From contig DAOUFI010000015.1 of assembly GCA_034430175.1 (NCBI GenBank), forward strand, positions 62,001 to 126,000: 64,000 nucleotides of DNA, in the 5' to 3' direction. Both the position numbers and the translations under genes were made by a program. This document shows positions 50,036 to 58,783 of this stretch, one piece after another (position 1 is the first letter of the stretch; the number at the start of each line of letters is the position of its first letter). The DNA is from UBA6107 sp034430175 (GTDB lineage Bacteria; Chloroflexota; Anaerolineae; Anaerolineales; Anaerolineaceae). A model generated the notes under the pieces. The model worked only from the letters and a program-made list of their open reading frames with translations. It was not told where the DNA came from and ran no database searches.

Positions 50036-50413
50036 CTATCTGACGATCTTCTCTCCGCAGCCAGGGCAAAACTGATCGAATTGTTGGATCGGTTTTCCGC
50101 ATTTCGGACAGAACCCCGCGGACCGTTCGGTCCGTTCACGCCGGCGATCAACGACCATCTGCTCGATGCTGGGGTCTTCAGTTGGGATCGATGGATGGAT
50201 GATGCCTTTCTTATCATCAGAAATATCGCGTAAACTTGAAGTCATATGATTAAAAGCCAGGAAATTGAATTGGAGGGCTTTTTGGTTACCAGATCTTTTG
50301 ATGTTAATCCATGCATACGCATTTGAATATTCAGACCGCCTTGAAAGAATCAAAGCGATAACGGCAATGAGCGATAGTCCGCTCAGGGTAACCAATAAGG
50401 ATAAAAATGGCAT
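50036..50413 (-). CDS. Membrane protein with C-terminal zinc ribbon
   Basis: The 125-residue protein has a membrane helix (about 3-20), a helical linker and a zinc ribbon CPKCGKPIQQFDQFCPGCGEK at the end. The start at 50413 places the helix at the N-terminus and has GGAG ten bases upstream. The frame is open to 50554 without support. It is probably a partner of the downstream exported protein. Function unknown. Confidence 0.65.
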   Translation of the reverse strand: MPFLSLLVTLSGLSLIAVIALILSRRSEYSNAYAWINIKRSGNQKALQFNFLAFNHMTSSLRDISDDKKGIIHPSIPTEDPSIEQMVVDRRRERTERSAGFCPKCGKPIQQFDQFCPGCGEKIVR

Positions 50414-50595
50414 TTTGCAGTAACTCCGTTCAGATAAAACTCGATTAATCAGATGACCGCTTAAGTTGGCTTCTAAATATCTCTCCCATGATTCGGGGGC
50501 AAGATATATAGATTTTGCCACAATGAGATTAATACAGGGTGAGAGCGCTGCCATTTTCTAGTGAAAGATTTTTCTCAATTCCCAGGCTTTACCAG

Positions 50596-50964
50596 TCATT
50601 TTTTAACGCGCTCAAACACAGTCTGGACTTTATCCACCGTGATGATAAGTTGATCATCTTCTGTGATCTGATAGTTCATGGATTGGATGGGAATTTCACC
50701 GGATTCTGAGCCCGTGATGGCAATAATGTCTGGCTCCCGTTTCTCGTAATCAACTGTGAATGAAGTTCCGCTACGGCTGATCATTAAGGTATTGTCATCA
50801 TTGAATTTCAACGTGATCCCCGAAACAGGCTCCTTCCATATTCCAAGCAATGGGTCTTTCTCGCTGCAAGAACTCAAAAGCAGCATGGAAAGAACCATAA
50901 ATAGAGTTATGATAGATCTGAATCTGTTATTGCTTTTCATCAAGATGTAGTTTACTTTTTTCAT
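50596..50964 (-). CDS. Small lipoprotein of unknown function
   Basis: The 122-residue protein has a signal peptide and lipobox LSSC (Cys about 33). Its compact beta domain (LLGIWKEPVSGITLKFNDDN, FTVDYEKREPDIIAITGSE) looks like small lipocalin-like lipoproteins that begin with a G-x-W motif after the Cys. Two starts are possible, 50964 or 50940, and neither has a good Shine-Dalgarno. It is divergent from the DegV gene. Confidence 0.65.
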   Translation of the reverse strand: MKKVNYILMKSNNRFRSIITLFMVLSMLLLSSCSEKDPLLGIWKEPVSGITLKFNDDNTLMISRSGTSFTVDYEKREPDIIAITGSESGEIPIQSMNYQITEDDQLIITVDKVQTVFERVKK

Positions 50965-50995
50965 TTCAGGAATTCAAGAGTTGAGCGATGGTGAA

Positions 50996-51014
50996 AGGTC
51001 AAAAAATATGACCT
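50996..51014. promoter_or_regulatory. AGGTCA inverted repeat between the lipoprotein and degV-like genes
   Basis: AGGTCA (50996-51001) and TGACCT (51009-51014) are separated by seven A/T bases. The site lies between divergent genes, which suits a shared operator. It could also be a small hairpin. Confidence 0.4.
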
Positions 51015-51080
51015 CCGACCTATTTATTGAATGGTTGAATCCGATATACTATTGATAATTATTAAAAATCAGGAGCCTTT

Positions 51081-51929
51081 ATGGCGAAAGTCATTGTTCT
51101 AACAGATACCACAGCTTACATACCTCAGCATTTTATTAGCGAACTCCCTATTGATATTTTGCCACTGATCGTTACCTGGGATGGAAAATCATACCGCGAT
51201 GGCATAGATATGTCGCCCGAAGAATTCTATACGCGGCTCGCTAAAAGCAGTACTCTGCCTACCACCAGCCAGGTTAGCGTTAAATCATACCAGGATAAGT
51301 ATAAAGAACTATTGGACAAGGGGTATCAGGTGCTTGTCATGCCCATCTCTTCGGGCATATCCGGTTCAGTATTTAGCGCCTTCCAGGCAAAGGAATCCTT
51401 CAAGAACGATCCCGTCGAAGTTATTGATACTAAACTAGTCTCGATGGCATTGGGTTTCCAGGTGTTGACAACCGCCCGTGCCGCGAAACAGGGAGCCAGC
51501 CTGGAAGAATGTAAAGCATTGGCTCTTGAAGCCTACAACCATATCGGCGTTTACTTTACCGTTGATACACTGAAATATCTGCATGCCGGTGGTCGTATCG
51601 GTGGCGCTAAGAGACTTTTCGGTACTGCACTCAAGATCAAACCCATCCTGGCTATCCGCGATGGAAAGATCGACGCCGTCAAGAGCGTGATCACCTCCGC
51701 CAAGGCCATCCAGGCTATGGTTGATTTGGTCGAACACGATATCGCCGGAAAAAATCCGGTCCGAATTTCTGTCTTCCATGCCAACGCGCCTGAAATCGCC
51801 CAACAATTGCAGGATAGGATTGTTAAACAGTTCAATGCTGTTGAAGGGATCCTCAGTTGGGTCAGCCCAGTGGTGGGAAGTCACGTCGGCCCCGGCACGC
51901 TGAGCATTGCTTACCAGGCTGGGCTCTAA
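51081..51929 (+). CDS. DegV-family fatty-acid-binding protein
   Basis: The 282-residue protein shows the DegV pattern: VIVLTDTTAYIPQHFI, DILPLIVTWDGKSYRDGIDMSPEEFYTRL, TSQVS (lipid head-group binding), MPISSGISGSVFSAFQAK and HVGPGTLSIAYQ. These proteins bind a fatty acid. In Firmicutes the homologous FakB presents it to the kinase FakA. No fakA is in the window. AGGAG precedes the ATG and TATACT (51045-51050) is a likely -10. A strong terminator follows. Confidence 0.92.
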   Translation: MAKVIVLTDTTAYIPQHFISELPIDILPLIVTWDGKSYRDGIDMSPEEFYTRLAKSSTLPTTSQVSVKSYQDKYKELLDKGYQVLVMPISSGISGSVFSAFQAKESFKNDPVEVIDTKLVSMALGFQVLTTARAAKQGASLEECKALALEAYNHIGVYFTVDTLKYLHAGGRIGGAKRLFGTALKIKPILAIRDGKIDAVKSVITSAKAIQAMVDLVEHDIAGKNPVRISVFHANAPEIAQQLQDRIVKQFNAVEGILSWVSPVVGSHVGPGTLSIAYQAGL

Positions 51930-51950
51930 TCTTTAGATGAGAAATTTATT

Positions 51951-51979
51951 ACGCTCCGGTAAACTCACCGGAGCGTTTT
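51951..51979 (+). terminator. Terminator of the degV-like gene
   Basis: A ten-base-pair stem (ACGCTCCGGT 51951-51960 with 51967-51976) has a six-base loop and TTTT. Confidence 0.9.
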
Positions 51980-52028
51980 CGTAAATTATCTTTATAATTG
52001 AACTTAATTTACACTCAGGAGAGTAATA

Positions 52029-53360
52029 ATGCCACAAGGGACTTATCATTTTCCAAAAGGTTTCCTCTGGGGAACCGCCACAGCGGCGCACCAGGTTGAA
52101 GGCGGCAACACGAACAACAACTGGGCGGAATGGGAGAATCAGCCCGGACATATCATAAATAATCAAAAAGCCGGGTTAGCCTGTGACTGGTGGGGAGGAC
52201 GTTGGAAAGAAGACTTGAAACGCGCCCTGGATACCGGTCAGAACGCCCACCGTCTCTCAATCGAGTGGTCTCGCATCCAACCCACGCGTGAAAGCTGGGA
52301 TGAAAAAGCTCTGGATCATTACATAGAGATCGTGCGCTGGTTGGTTGATCACAAAATGACCCCCATGGTTACCCTTCACCATTTCTCCGACCCCATCTGG
52401 TTGATGCAAATGGGTGGGTGGGAAAACCCCGATACTCCCGCATTGTTCGAAGCGTTTACTCGTAAGGTAATCCCTGCCCTGGCGGAATATGTTAATCTCT
52501 GGGTTACCATCAATGAGCCGAATGTTTATGTCCTCTGTGGCTGGTTAGAAGGAGTATTTCCTCCCGGGGAAAAAAGCCTACCACAAGCGGCGGTCGTGCT
52601 CGAACACCTGTTACGCGGGCATGCCAGGGCATACCATGCCATTCATGAGATTCAACCCCAGGCACAGGTTGGCGTGGCTATAAACTACCGTAGTTTCAAG
52701 CCAGCTCGTTCCTGGATGCCCTTGGACCGTATCCCGGTCAGTTTACAAAACCAGATCTACAACAATGCCTTTCATGATGCTCTCGTTGATGGCAAGCTGA
52801 ATATGGTGTTTAAAAAAGTAAATATCCCCGAAGCTGCCAAAACACAGGACTTCGTCGGCGTGAATTACTACACACGCGACATAATCAAATTCGATCTCTT
52901 CAAACCCGGAACCATGTTCGGATCCAGTTCCTTTCCCAAAAACGCGCTTCTGTCCAGCACTGGGTTTCTTGCCAACGTTCCTGAAGGAATGTTCGACGCG
53001 CTCAAATGGGCGCACAAATATGAGTTACCCATCATCGTCACCGAGAATGGCGTGGAAGACGACAAAGACTCTTTGCGCCCACGCTACACAATCGAGCACC
53101 TGTACCAGGTTTGGCGCGCTGCCAACTTCAACTGGCGCGTGAAAGGATACTTCCACTGGAGCCTGGTCGACAATTTCGAGTGGGAACGTGGCTGGACGCA
53201 ACGCTTTGGTTTGTGGGGACTTGACGTGGATACTCAAAAACGCGTTCACCGCCCCAGCGTGGATATGTACGAAACAATTTGCAAAGAGAACGGTATTTCT
53301 AGTGAGATGGTCGAACGATTTGCCCCCGAAATACTTGACACACTCTTTCCGAAAGCCTGA
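52029..53360 (+). CDS. Glycoside hydrolase family 1 (beta-glucosidase-like)
   Basis: The 443-residue GH1 enzyme begins FPKGFLWGTATAAHQVEGG. The acid/base Glu163 is in WVTINEPNVY and the nucleophile Glu339 in IIVTENGVEDD. The end reads VKGYFHWSLVDNFEWERGW. It has no signal peptide, so it acts on small glycosides in the cytoplasm. The +1 and -1 site residues cannot separate glucosidase from galactosidase activity by eye. It may feed the neighbouring alpha-glucan phosphorylase and GalT sugar-phosphate pathways. Confidence 0.95.
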   Translation: MPQGTYHFPKGFLWGTATAAHQVEGGNTNNNWAEWENQPGHIINNQKAGLACDWWGGRWKEDLKRALDTGQNAHRLSIEWSRIQPTRESWDEKALDHYIEIVRWLVDHKMTPMVTLHHFSDPIWLMQMGGWENPDTPALFEAFTRKVIPALAEYVNLWVTINEPNVYVLCGWLEGVFPPGEKSLPQAAVVLEHLLRGHARAYHAIHEIQPQAQVGVAINYRSFKPARSWMPLDRIPVSLQNQIYNNAFHDALVDGKLNMVFKKVNIPEAAKTQDFVGVNYYTRDIIKFDLFKPGTMFGSSSFPKNALLSSTGFLANVPEGMFDALKWAHKYELPIIVTENGVEDDKDSLRPRYTIEHLYQVWRAANFNWRVKGYFHWSLVDNFEWERGWTQRFGLWGLDVDTQKRVHRPSVDMYETICKENGISSEMVERFAPEILDTLFPKA

Positions 53361-53389
53361 TCGATTGCTTTAACAGCCATTCATTTTCC

Positions 53390-53422
53390 AGTGTCAGTTT
53401 GATTAACAGACTGGCACTTTTT
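53390..53422 (+). terminator. Terminator of the GH1 gene
   Basis: AGTGTCAGT (53390-53398) pairs with ACTGGCACT (53410-53418), with one G-U pair, followed by a T run. Confidence 0.8.
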
Positions 53423-53494
53423 ATATCAAAATATGGCAAAATTTCACCATTTTTATGGATCTTTTGTTAACTATTTTAACACGTGATTTAAGTG

Positions 53495-53500
53495 TATAAT
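53495..53500 (+). promoter_or_regulatory. -10 box of glgP
   Basis: TATAAT about 100 bases upstream of the ATG at 53602. The leader would be about 95 bases. The rest of the 240-base gap holds only the GH1 terminator and A/T-rich DNA. Confidence 0.45.
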
Positions 53501-53601
53501 TTGATCATCCCATTGATGCAAAATTTAATTCAACTGATCGCACTCTGGGAGAAATGCGCCGTGTCTTATCCGGCAAACTTCATCTTGAAAAGTGAGTCTT
53601 T

Positions 53602-55761
53602 ATGCCAAAGATTATCCGTGAATATCCCAACTCTTTCAACCTCCCCAAACGTGTTGAAGGGTTAAGTAGACTGGCACACAACATCTGGTGGGCTTGGAAT
53701 CCCGAGGGGCAACGGCTGTTCCAGTTCATCGATCCACTATTATGGGAAAGCCTGAATCGGAATCCAGTTTGTTTCTTGAGGCAAATGGACCGTACCCGTT
53801 TGAACGCCGCGTTGAACAACCCCGAATATCTCAAACAATACGATAAAACGATTGCTGCGTTTGACCAATATGTAGCCGCGGAGAACACCTGGTTTAAGAA
53901 TACGTATCCAAAATTAACCGACAAACAGATCGCTTATTTTTCATTTGAATTTGGCCTACACGAATCGATGCCATTTTATGCGGGAGGGTTAGGAATTCTC
54001 TCTGGCGATCACCTCAAAGAAGCTTCTGACCTTGGTCTCCCACTGACGGCTGTTGGATTCATCTATTCTCAGGGTTATTTCGTCCAGCGTATCTCTGAGG
54101 ATGGCTGGCAGGAAACCCGCACCCGCATCACCGATTTTGCTGAAATGCCTATCGTTGCCCTGCTTGACGAGAAGCGCAACCCATTGATGGTCTCCGTGGA
54201 TCTGGCCGACCATAAGGTTTTCGCGCGGATCTGGGAACTGGAAGTGGGGCGTATCCACCTCTACTTGCTGGATACCGATATTGAACAAAACTCGCCGGTC
54301 GACCGTCAATTGACGGCACGTCTTTATAGCAGCGATCCCGAAGTACGCATCTCTCAGGAGATCCTGCTCGGCATGGGCGGTGTGCAGGCGCTGCGTTTGC
54401 TCGGATTGAACCCCGATGTATGGCACATGAACGAAGGACATTCCGCCTTCCTTTCCGTGGAACGCATTCGCGAGTTTAAAGCCGCTGGGATGACCCTCGA
54501 ACAGGCCATGGACAAGGTCAAAACCGGAGACATCTTCACCACCCACACACCCGTCCCGGCCGGTAATGACATGTTCCCACTCTGGCTCATCGACAAATAC
54601 TTCTCGCAAATTTGGGAAGAACTCGGCATGACCCGCGATCAGTTTATCGATCTCGGTCGTCAGGCTCAGCCCTGGGGAGAAACCTTCGTGATGCCGGTGC
54701 TTGCGATCCGCCTATCTGAACGCGCCAATGCCGTTTCAGAGCTGCATAGCCACGTCTCTCGCGGTATGTGGAACTTTATCTGGCCAGACCGCAAAGAAGA
54801 CGCCGTACCCATTGGCTATGTAACTAATGGCGTACATACCCGCACCTGGCTGGCCCGTCAAATGGGATTGCTTTTCGACCAGTACCTGGGTAGCGACTGG
54901 ACCGACCACATCGACGATTGTGAATTTTGGGAGAACATCACCAATATTCCCGATGCCGAGCTCTGGAGAGTCCAACGACATTTGAAGAATAAACTGGTTA
55001 ACTTCGCTAACGAACGCACTCGCCAGAACTGGCAGAACAGCCTCATCACTCCCAGTCAGGCGATTGCTGGTGGAGTGTTTCTTGAACCCTACTCGCTGAC
55101 CATCGGTTTCGCGCGGCGTTTCGCCACTTATAAGCGCGCTAATCTCATTTTCCGTGATTTTGATCGCCTGATGCGTATCATCACCAACCCGTACCGGCCT
55201 GTGCAGATTGTGTTCGCCGGAAAGGCACACCCCGCCGATGAACCCGGCAAGATGCTCATCCAGCAGGTTTACCGTGCCGTCAAAGACAGTCGCAGCGGTG
55301 GACGATTGATCTTCCTGGAAGATTATGACATGAATATCGCGCGGTATCTTGTGCAGGGTGTGGACGTCTGGTTGAACAATCCCCGCCGCCCCAATGAAGC
55401 CTCGGGTACCTCGGGGATGAAAGCCGCCCTCAATGGCGCGCTGAACTTCTCTGTACTCGATGGTTGGTGGCGCGAAGGTTATAACGGTAAGAACGGTTGG
55501 TCGATCGGCACCGAAAAAGACTATACAGATCAAAACCAGCAAGACAATGACGACGCCCAAAGCATCTACGAAACACTCGAGAAAGAGATCGTTCCGTTGT
55601 ATTATGAGAGAAACATCGATAAAATTCCTGTGGGCTGGTTGAAAATGGTCAAAGAATCGTTACGCACCCTCATTCCTGAGTTCAGTCTGCGGCGCATGTT
55701 AAAAGAATATACAAACGATTATTATTTGCCAGCTATCCGCGAAGAAAGAATCACCAAATAG
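53602..55761 (+). CDS. glgP: Alpha-glucan (glycogen/maltodextrin) phosphorylase
   Basis: The 719-residue GT35 enzyme is of the short type with an N-terminal DUF3417 region (LSRLAHNIWWAWNPEGQRLF). It carries YFSFEFGLHESMPFYAGGLG, VWHMNEGHSAFL, GYVTNGVHTRTW and the PLP site NEASGTSGMKAALNGALN with Lys607. It releases glucose-1-phosphate from alpha-1,4-glucans. The ATG has only a weak upstream purine stretch. The UPF0316 gene follows 18 bases later, and a terminator closes the pair. Confidence 0.95.
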   Translation: MPKIIREYPNSFNLPKRVEGLSRLAHNIWWAWNPEGQRLFQFIDPLLWESLNRNPVCFLRQMDRTRLNAALNNPEYLKQYDKTIAAFDQYVAAENTWFKNTYPKLTDKQIAYFSFEFGLHESMPFYAGGLGILSGDHLKEASDLGLPLTAVGFIYSQGYFVQRISEDGWQETRTRITDFAEMPIVALLDEKRNPLMVSVDLADHKVFARIWELEVGRIHLYLLDTDIEQNSPVDRQLTARLYSSDPEVRISQEILLGMGGVQALRLLGLNPDVWHMNEGHSAFLSVERIREFKAAGMTLEQAMDKVKTGDIFTTHTPVPAGNDMFPLWLIDKYFSQIWEELGMTRDQFIDLGRQAQPWGETFVMPVLAIRLSERANAVSELHSHVSRGMWNFIWPDRKEDAVPIGYVTNGVHTRTWLARQMGLLFDQYLGSDWTDHIDDCEFWENITNIPDAELWRVQRHLKNKLVNFANERTRQNWQNSLITPSQAIAGGVFLEPYSLTIGFARRFATYKRANLIFRDFDRLMRIITNPYRPVQIVFAGKAHPADEPGKMLIQQVYRAVKDSRSGGRLIFLEDYDMNIARYLVQGVDVWLNNPRRPNEASGTSGMKAALNGALNFSVLDGWWREGYNGKNGWSIGTEKDYTDQNQQDNDDAQSIYETLEKEIVPLYYERNIDKIPVGWLKMVKESLRTLIPEFSLRRMLKEYTNDYYLPAIREERITK

Positions 55762-55779
55762 CCGGCAGGAGAAACACAA

Positions 55780-56310
55780 ATGCCTGAATACTTTTTACAA
55801 CCTCATGCTTATTTAATTGCCTTTGGAATTTTTCTACTGCGTATCTGTGATATGTCGATGGATACGCTGCGCGTTTTGTTTGTGGTACGCGGCAGGAGAT
55901 TAATCGTCTGGGTCCTTGGCTTTTTGCAGTCGCTCATTTTTGTCATCGCCATCAGCTCTGTGCTTACCGGTGAGAGAAACTACCTCAACATCATCGGTTA
56001 TGCCACGGGTTTTGCCACCGGTAATATCGTTGGAATGATGATCGAAGAACGATTAGCCATCGGTCACGTTCTGGTGAATATCATCAGTTCAAACCGCGGT
56101 GCCTTGCTCGCTGAAAAACTCCGCGCTAGTGGATTCGCGGTGACCGAAATTGCTGGGCGTGGCAAGAACGGCACTGTTTTCGAATTACACGCCAGTGTTC
56201 TGCGCAAAGATGTTGACCACGTTGAGACCATTGTGCTTGAAGCCGATCCAACGGCTTTCGTGACAGCCGAAGACATCCGTCCGGTGCGGCGGGGGTTCTG
56301 GCGCTCATAA
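55780..56310 (+). CDS. UPF0316/DUF5698 membrane protein with DUF2179-type C-terminus
   Basis: The 176-residue protein has three membrane helices (about 12-90), MDTLRVLFVVRGRRLIVWVLGFLQ and NIIGYATGFATGNIVGMMIEE being the UPF0316 hallmarks. A soluble DUF2179-like domain follows (AEKLRASGFAVTEIAGRGKNG). The function is not known. It shares a transcript with glgP. Confidence 0.9.
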   Translation: MPEYFLQPHAYLIAFGIFLLRICDMSMDTLRVLFVVRGRRLIVWVLGFLQSLIFVIAISSVLTGERNYLNIIGYATGFATGNIVGMMIEERLAIGHVLVNIISSNRGALLAEKLRASGFAVTEIAGRGKNGTVFELHASVLRKDVDHVETIVLEADPTAFVTAEDIRPVRRGFWRS

Positions 56311-56314
56311 AAGT

Positions 56315-56355
56315 AAAGCTCCTGATGGCCATCATCATCAGGAGCTTTTTTTATT
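56315..56355. terminator. Bidirectional terminator between the UPF0316 and YgiT-type genes
   Basis: A thirteen-base-pair stem (56315-56327 with 56336-56348) has an eight-base loop and seven T. It includes the stop region of the convergent zinc-finger gene. Confidence 0.9.
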
Positions 56356-56653
56356 CCGTTGAAGCCGGACGCTGGACCTTTGGCTTTATGCGGTCCTTCT
56401 TTGCGATCTTTCTTGGGGAAGTAATCGCCTTACCAGCGTTGGGACTAAGCAGCAAAGACAGTCGCGTTAATGCGTTCTCATCGTATTCGCATCGTCCGCA
56501 AATATCACATACCCATGCCGGAAAATCGGGGACAGTGATTAATTCGTTTCCGAGCCAGGTGTAATAAGCCACATACGCGCGATGCATGTGCCCAGCCTGG
56601 CATTCGTTGCACAGGATGATCGGATCGATGAGTGAGGTCATTGGTTTTTCCAT
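56351..56653 (-). CDS. YgiT-type zinc-finger protein
   Basis: The 100-residue protein has CNECQAG (about 15-21) and WVCDICGRCEYDENAL (about 48-63), a four-Cys ribbon with the YgiT/MqsA-like spacing. YgiT-type fingers often belong to antitoxins, but no toxin gene is adjacent and the C-terminal tail is basic and Pro-rich, not HTH-like. It may simply bind nucleic acid. AAGG precedes the ATG. Confidence 0.75.
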   Translation of the reverse strand: MEKPMTSLIDPIILCNECQAGHMHRAYVAYYTWLGNELITVPDFPAWVCDICGRCEYDENALTRLSLLLSPNAGKAITSPRKIAKKDRIKPKVQRPASTE

Positions 56654-56729
56654 TTATTACCTTCAAGCCGGATATCAGGCTCTTTTATATAAGATTACCA
56701 TAAAATGAAATTTTGTGATTAAGTTTTGC

Positions 56730-57311
56730 CTAATTCGCTGGATATGGATAGGAAATGATCTTTATGGCATTCAAGGGCCAATAAACGAACAAAGCTTTTC
56801 CAACAACATCCGTCACAGGGACATAACCCCAAATATGAGAATCTGAAGACTCGTTGCGGTTGTCACCCAGCACAAATATTGCGTCGTTGGGCACGTGCCA
56901 TTCGCCTTCATACAATGGGGGCTGGGAAATGTAATCCTCCTGAAGGATTTTGCCATTGACAGAAACTTGACCGTCCTTGATCACCACGGTGTCACCAGGA
57001 GTGCCAATGATCCGCTTAATGAAGTCTTCCTCTTCATAATTTGGGTTGTGGAAGATCACCACATCGCCGGTTTTGTAATCGCCATATTTGTATGCCAATC
57101 GATTTACCACCAACACATCCCCTGGCATAAATGTGGTCTCCATTGAAATATTTTCAACCTGCACGCGGGCAAATACAGCATCAATCCCGAAGTACAGAAT
57201 CAAGGCAAGCAGGATCGTTTCGACAACATCCCACAATTCTCGCCACACAGATAAATAGCCGACCGATTCAGAAGATTGTATACCAATCTTATCTTCGTCT
57301 TCCACCAACAT
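56730..57311 (-). CDS. lepB: Signal peptidase I
   Basis: The 193-residue protein has an N-terminal membrane helix (about 30-50). Box B reads ENISMETTFMPGDVLVVNR with the catalytic Ser (the usual P after SM-x is T here). Box D reads DFIKRIIGTPGDTV with the Lys, and box E FVLGDNRNESSDSHIWGYVP. It removes signal peptides from exported proteins at the outer face of the membrane. The ATG at 57311 abuts GGAGA, so a GTG two codons later (57305) may be the true start. It is in line with der upstream. Confidence 0.94.
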   Translation of the reverse strand: MLVEDEDKIGIQSSESVGYLSVWRELWDVVETILLALILYFGIDAVFARVQVENISMETTFMPGDVLVVNRLAYKYGDYKTGDVVIFHNPNYEEEDFIKRIIGTPGDTVVIKDGQVSVNGKILQEDYISQPPLYEGEWHVPNDAIFVLGDNRNESSDSHIWGYVPVTDVVGKALFVYWPLNAIKIISYPYPAN

Positions 57312-57344
57312 TCTCCTTACCTATAAATCGAATAACCATCTAGT

Positions 57345-58712
57345 TTACTCGTGTCGTGGTTTTAATACAATGCGCATCGGAGTGCCGGTGAAAGGGTATT
57401 CCTTGCGAATCTGGTTCTCTAAAAATCTGATATAAGAAAAATGCGCAAGTTTGGGATTGTTACAATAGATCATGAACGTCGGTGGATCTGATCTCACCTG
57501 GGTACCGTAATACATTTTAAGCGGATTCCCGGTTCGCGATGTTGGCGCATGCAAATCCTGCGCGTTCTGAATAATCCGGTTCAAACTGCCTGTATTCACC
57601 CTGGCCAGGCGCTCTTCCTGAACCTTAAGTGCGAGCGGCAGCACCTGGTCGACGCGCTGCCCGGTTTTTGCAGAAATGAACATGATAGGGACATAATCTA
57701 CAAAATTCAACTCGTTACGAATTTTGGCGGTGTAATCCTGCATCGTGAAGCTGTCCTTCGCGATCGCGTCCCACTTATTCACAAGTACCACAACGCTTTT
57801 CCATTGTTCGATGATGTACCCGGCGATATGCGCGTCTTGGGCAGAAATCCCTTCCACTGCGTCAATCATCAAAAGTGCCACATCACAGCGCTCGATCGCG
57901 CGCATGGAACGCACCACGCTAAACTTTTCCACTCCGGGATCAATATGACCTCTGCGGCGGATTCCAGCAGTATCGATCAAAGTGACGGCCATACCATCAA
58001 CATCGATCTTCGTATCAACGGCGTCGCGGGTTGTGCCAGCAATTTCACTGACAATCGATCGTTCAGCACCAGCTAGGCGGTTGAGCAAACTTGACTTGCC
58101 TACGTTAGGCTTACCAAGGATGGCAATCTTGATTGATTCTTCCTCAGGTTCCTCCAGTTGCGGCGGGAACATCGCCACCAGCGCATCCAGCAGGTCACCC
58201 GTACCCGTTCCATGGACCGCAGAGATGGCATACGGTTCGCCAATGCCCAATTCGTAAAACTCATTGATAAGCGCTCGTTGTTTGGCACTGTCAGCTTTGT
58301 TGGCAACGAGAATGATGGGAGGGTGTGCCACCCCATCCACCATCTTCTGATTCTTGCGTAAGATTGAAGCGATTTCCTGATCTGCCGGCGTGACGCCGCT
58401 TATCGTATCCACGATAAAGAGGACAATATCCGCCTCATCCACCGCGGCCAGAGCCTGGCTGCGAATCTCAGATATAAAATCGGCAGACCCCACCGAAAGT
58501 GGGCTCTTGCGGCTGTTGGCAGTTGGGTCGATTCCACCGGTATCGATCACATCAAATTCGTGACCAGTCCATTCGCCCATGCCAAATATACGATCACGAG
58601 TCGTTCCAGGAGTATCGTCTACGATCGCGACCATTTCTCCGCACAGGCGGTTAAACAAAGTGCTTTTACCGACATTTGGCCGGCCAACTAACGCGACTAC
58701 AGGTCTGGTCAT
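57345..58712 (-). CDS. der: GTPase Der (EngA), ribosome assembly
   Basis: The 455-residue GTPase has two G domains in tandem: GRPNVGKSTLFNRL with DTPGTTRD and NKAD, then GKPNVGKSSLLNRLAGAERSIVSEIAGTTRDAVD with NKWD. A C-terminal KH-like domain ends MRIVLKPRHE. It acts in 50S subunit maturation. AAGGA lies seven bases before the ATG. A terminator separates it from the ybbR-like gene upstream. Confidence 0.97.
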   Translation of the reverse strand: MTRPVVALVGRPNVGKSTLFNRLCGEMVAIVDDTPGTTRDRIFGMGEWTGHEFDVIDTGGIDPTANSRKSPLSVGSADFISEIRSQALAAVDEADIVLFIVDTISGVTPADQEIASILRKNQKMVDGVAHPPIILVANKADSAKQRALINEFYELGIGEPYAISAVHGTGTGDLLDALVAMFPPQLEEPEEESIKIAILGKPNVGKSSLLNRLAGAERSIVSEIAGTTRDAVDTKIDVDGMAVTLIDTAGIRRRGHIDPGVEKFSVVRSMRAIERCDVALLMIDAVEGISAQDAHIAGYIIEQWKSVVVLVNKWDAIAKDSFTMQDYTAKIRNELNFVDYVPIMFISAKTGQRVDQVLPLALKVQEERLARVNTGSLNRIIQNAQDLHAPTSRTGNPLKMYYGTQVRSDPPTFMIYCNNPKLAHFSYIRFLENQIRKEYPFTGTPMRIVLKPRHE

Positions 58713-58753
58713 GATAATTTCCTTCTCGCAGACAATTTTACCCTAAATAAATT

Positions 58754-58774
58754 GCAGCCGGGGATTCCGGCTGC
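58754..58774 (-). terminator. Terminator of the cdaA-ybbR unit
   Basis: GCAGCCGG (58754-58761) pairs with CCGGCTGC (58767-58774) around GGATT. On the minus strand AATTTATTT follows. Confidence 0.75.
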
Positions 58775-58783
58775 TTCGATCTG

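Noticed and set aside
54736..55560. 274-residue minus-strand open frame inside glgP
   Set aside because: It is antisense to the PLP-binding core of alpha-glucan phosphorylase, with no independent signals.
56351..56653. YgiT-type protein as antitoxin of a toxin-antitoxin pair
   Set aside because: There is no small toxin gene next to it and no HTH C-terminal domain. Both neighbours are unrelated.
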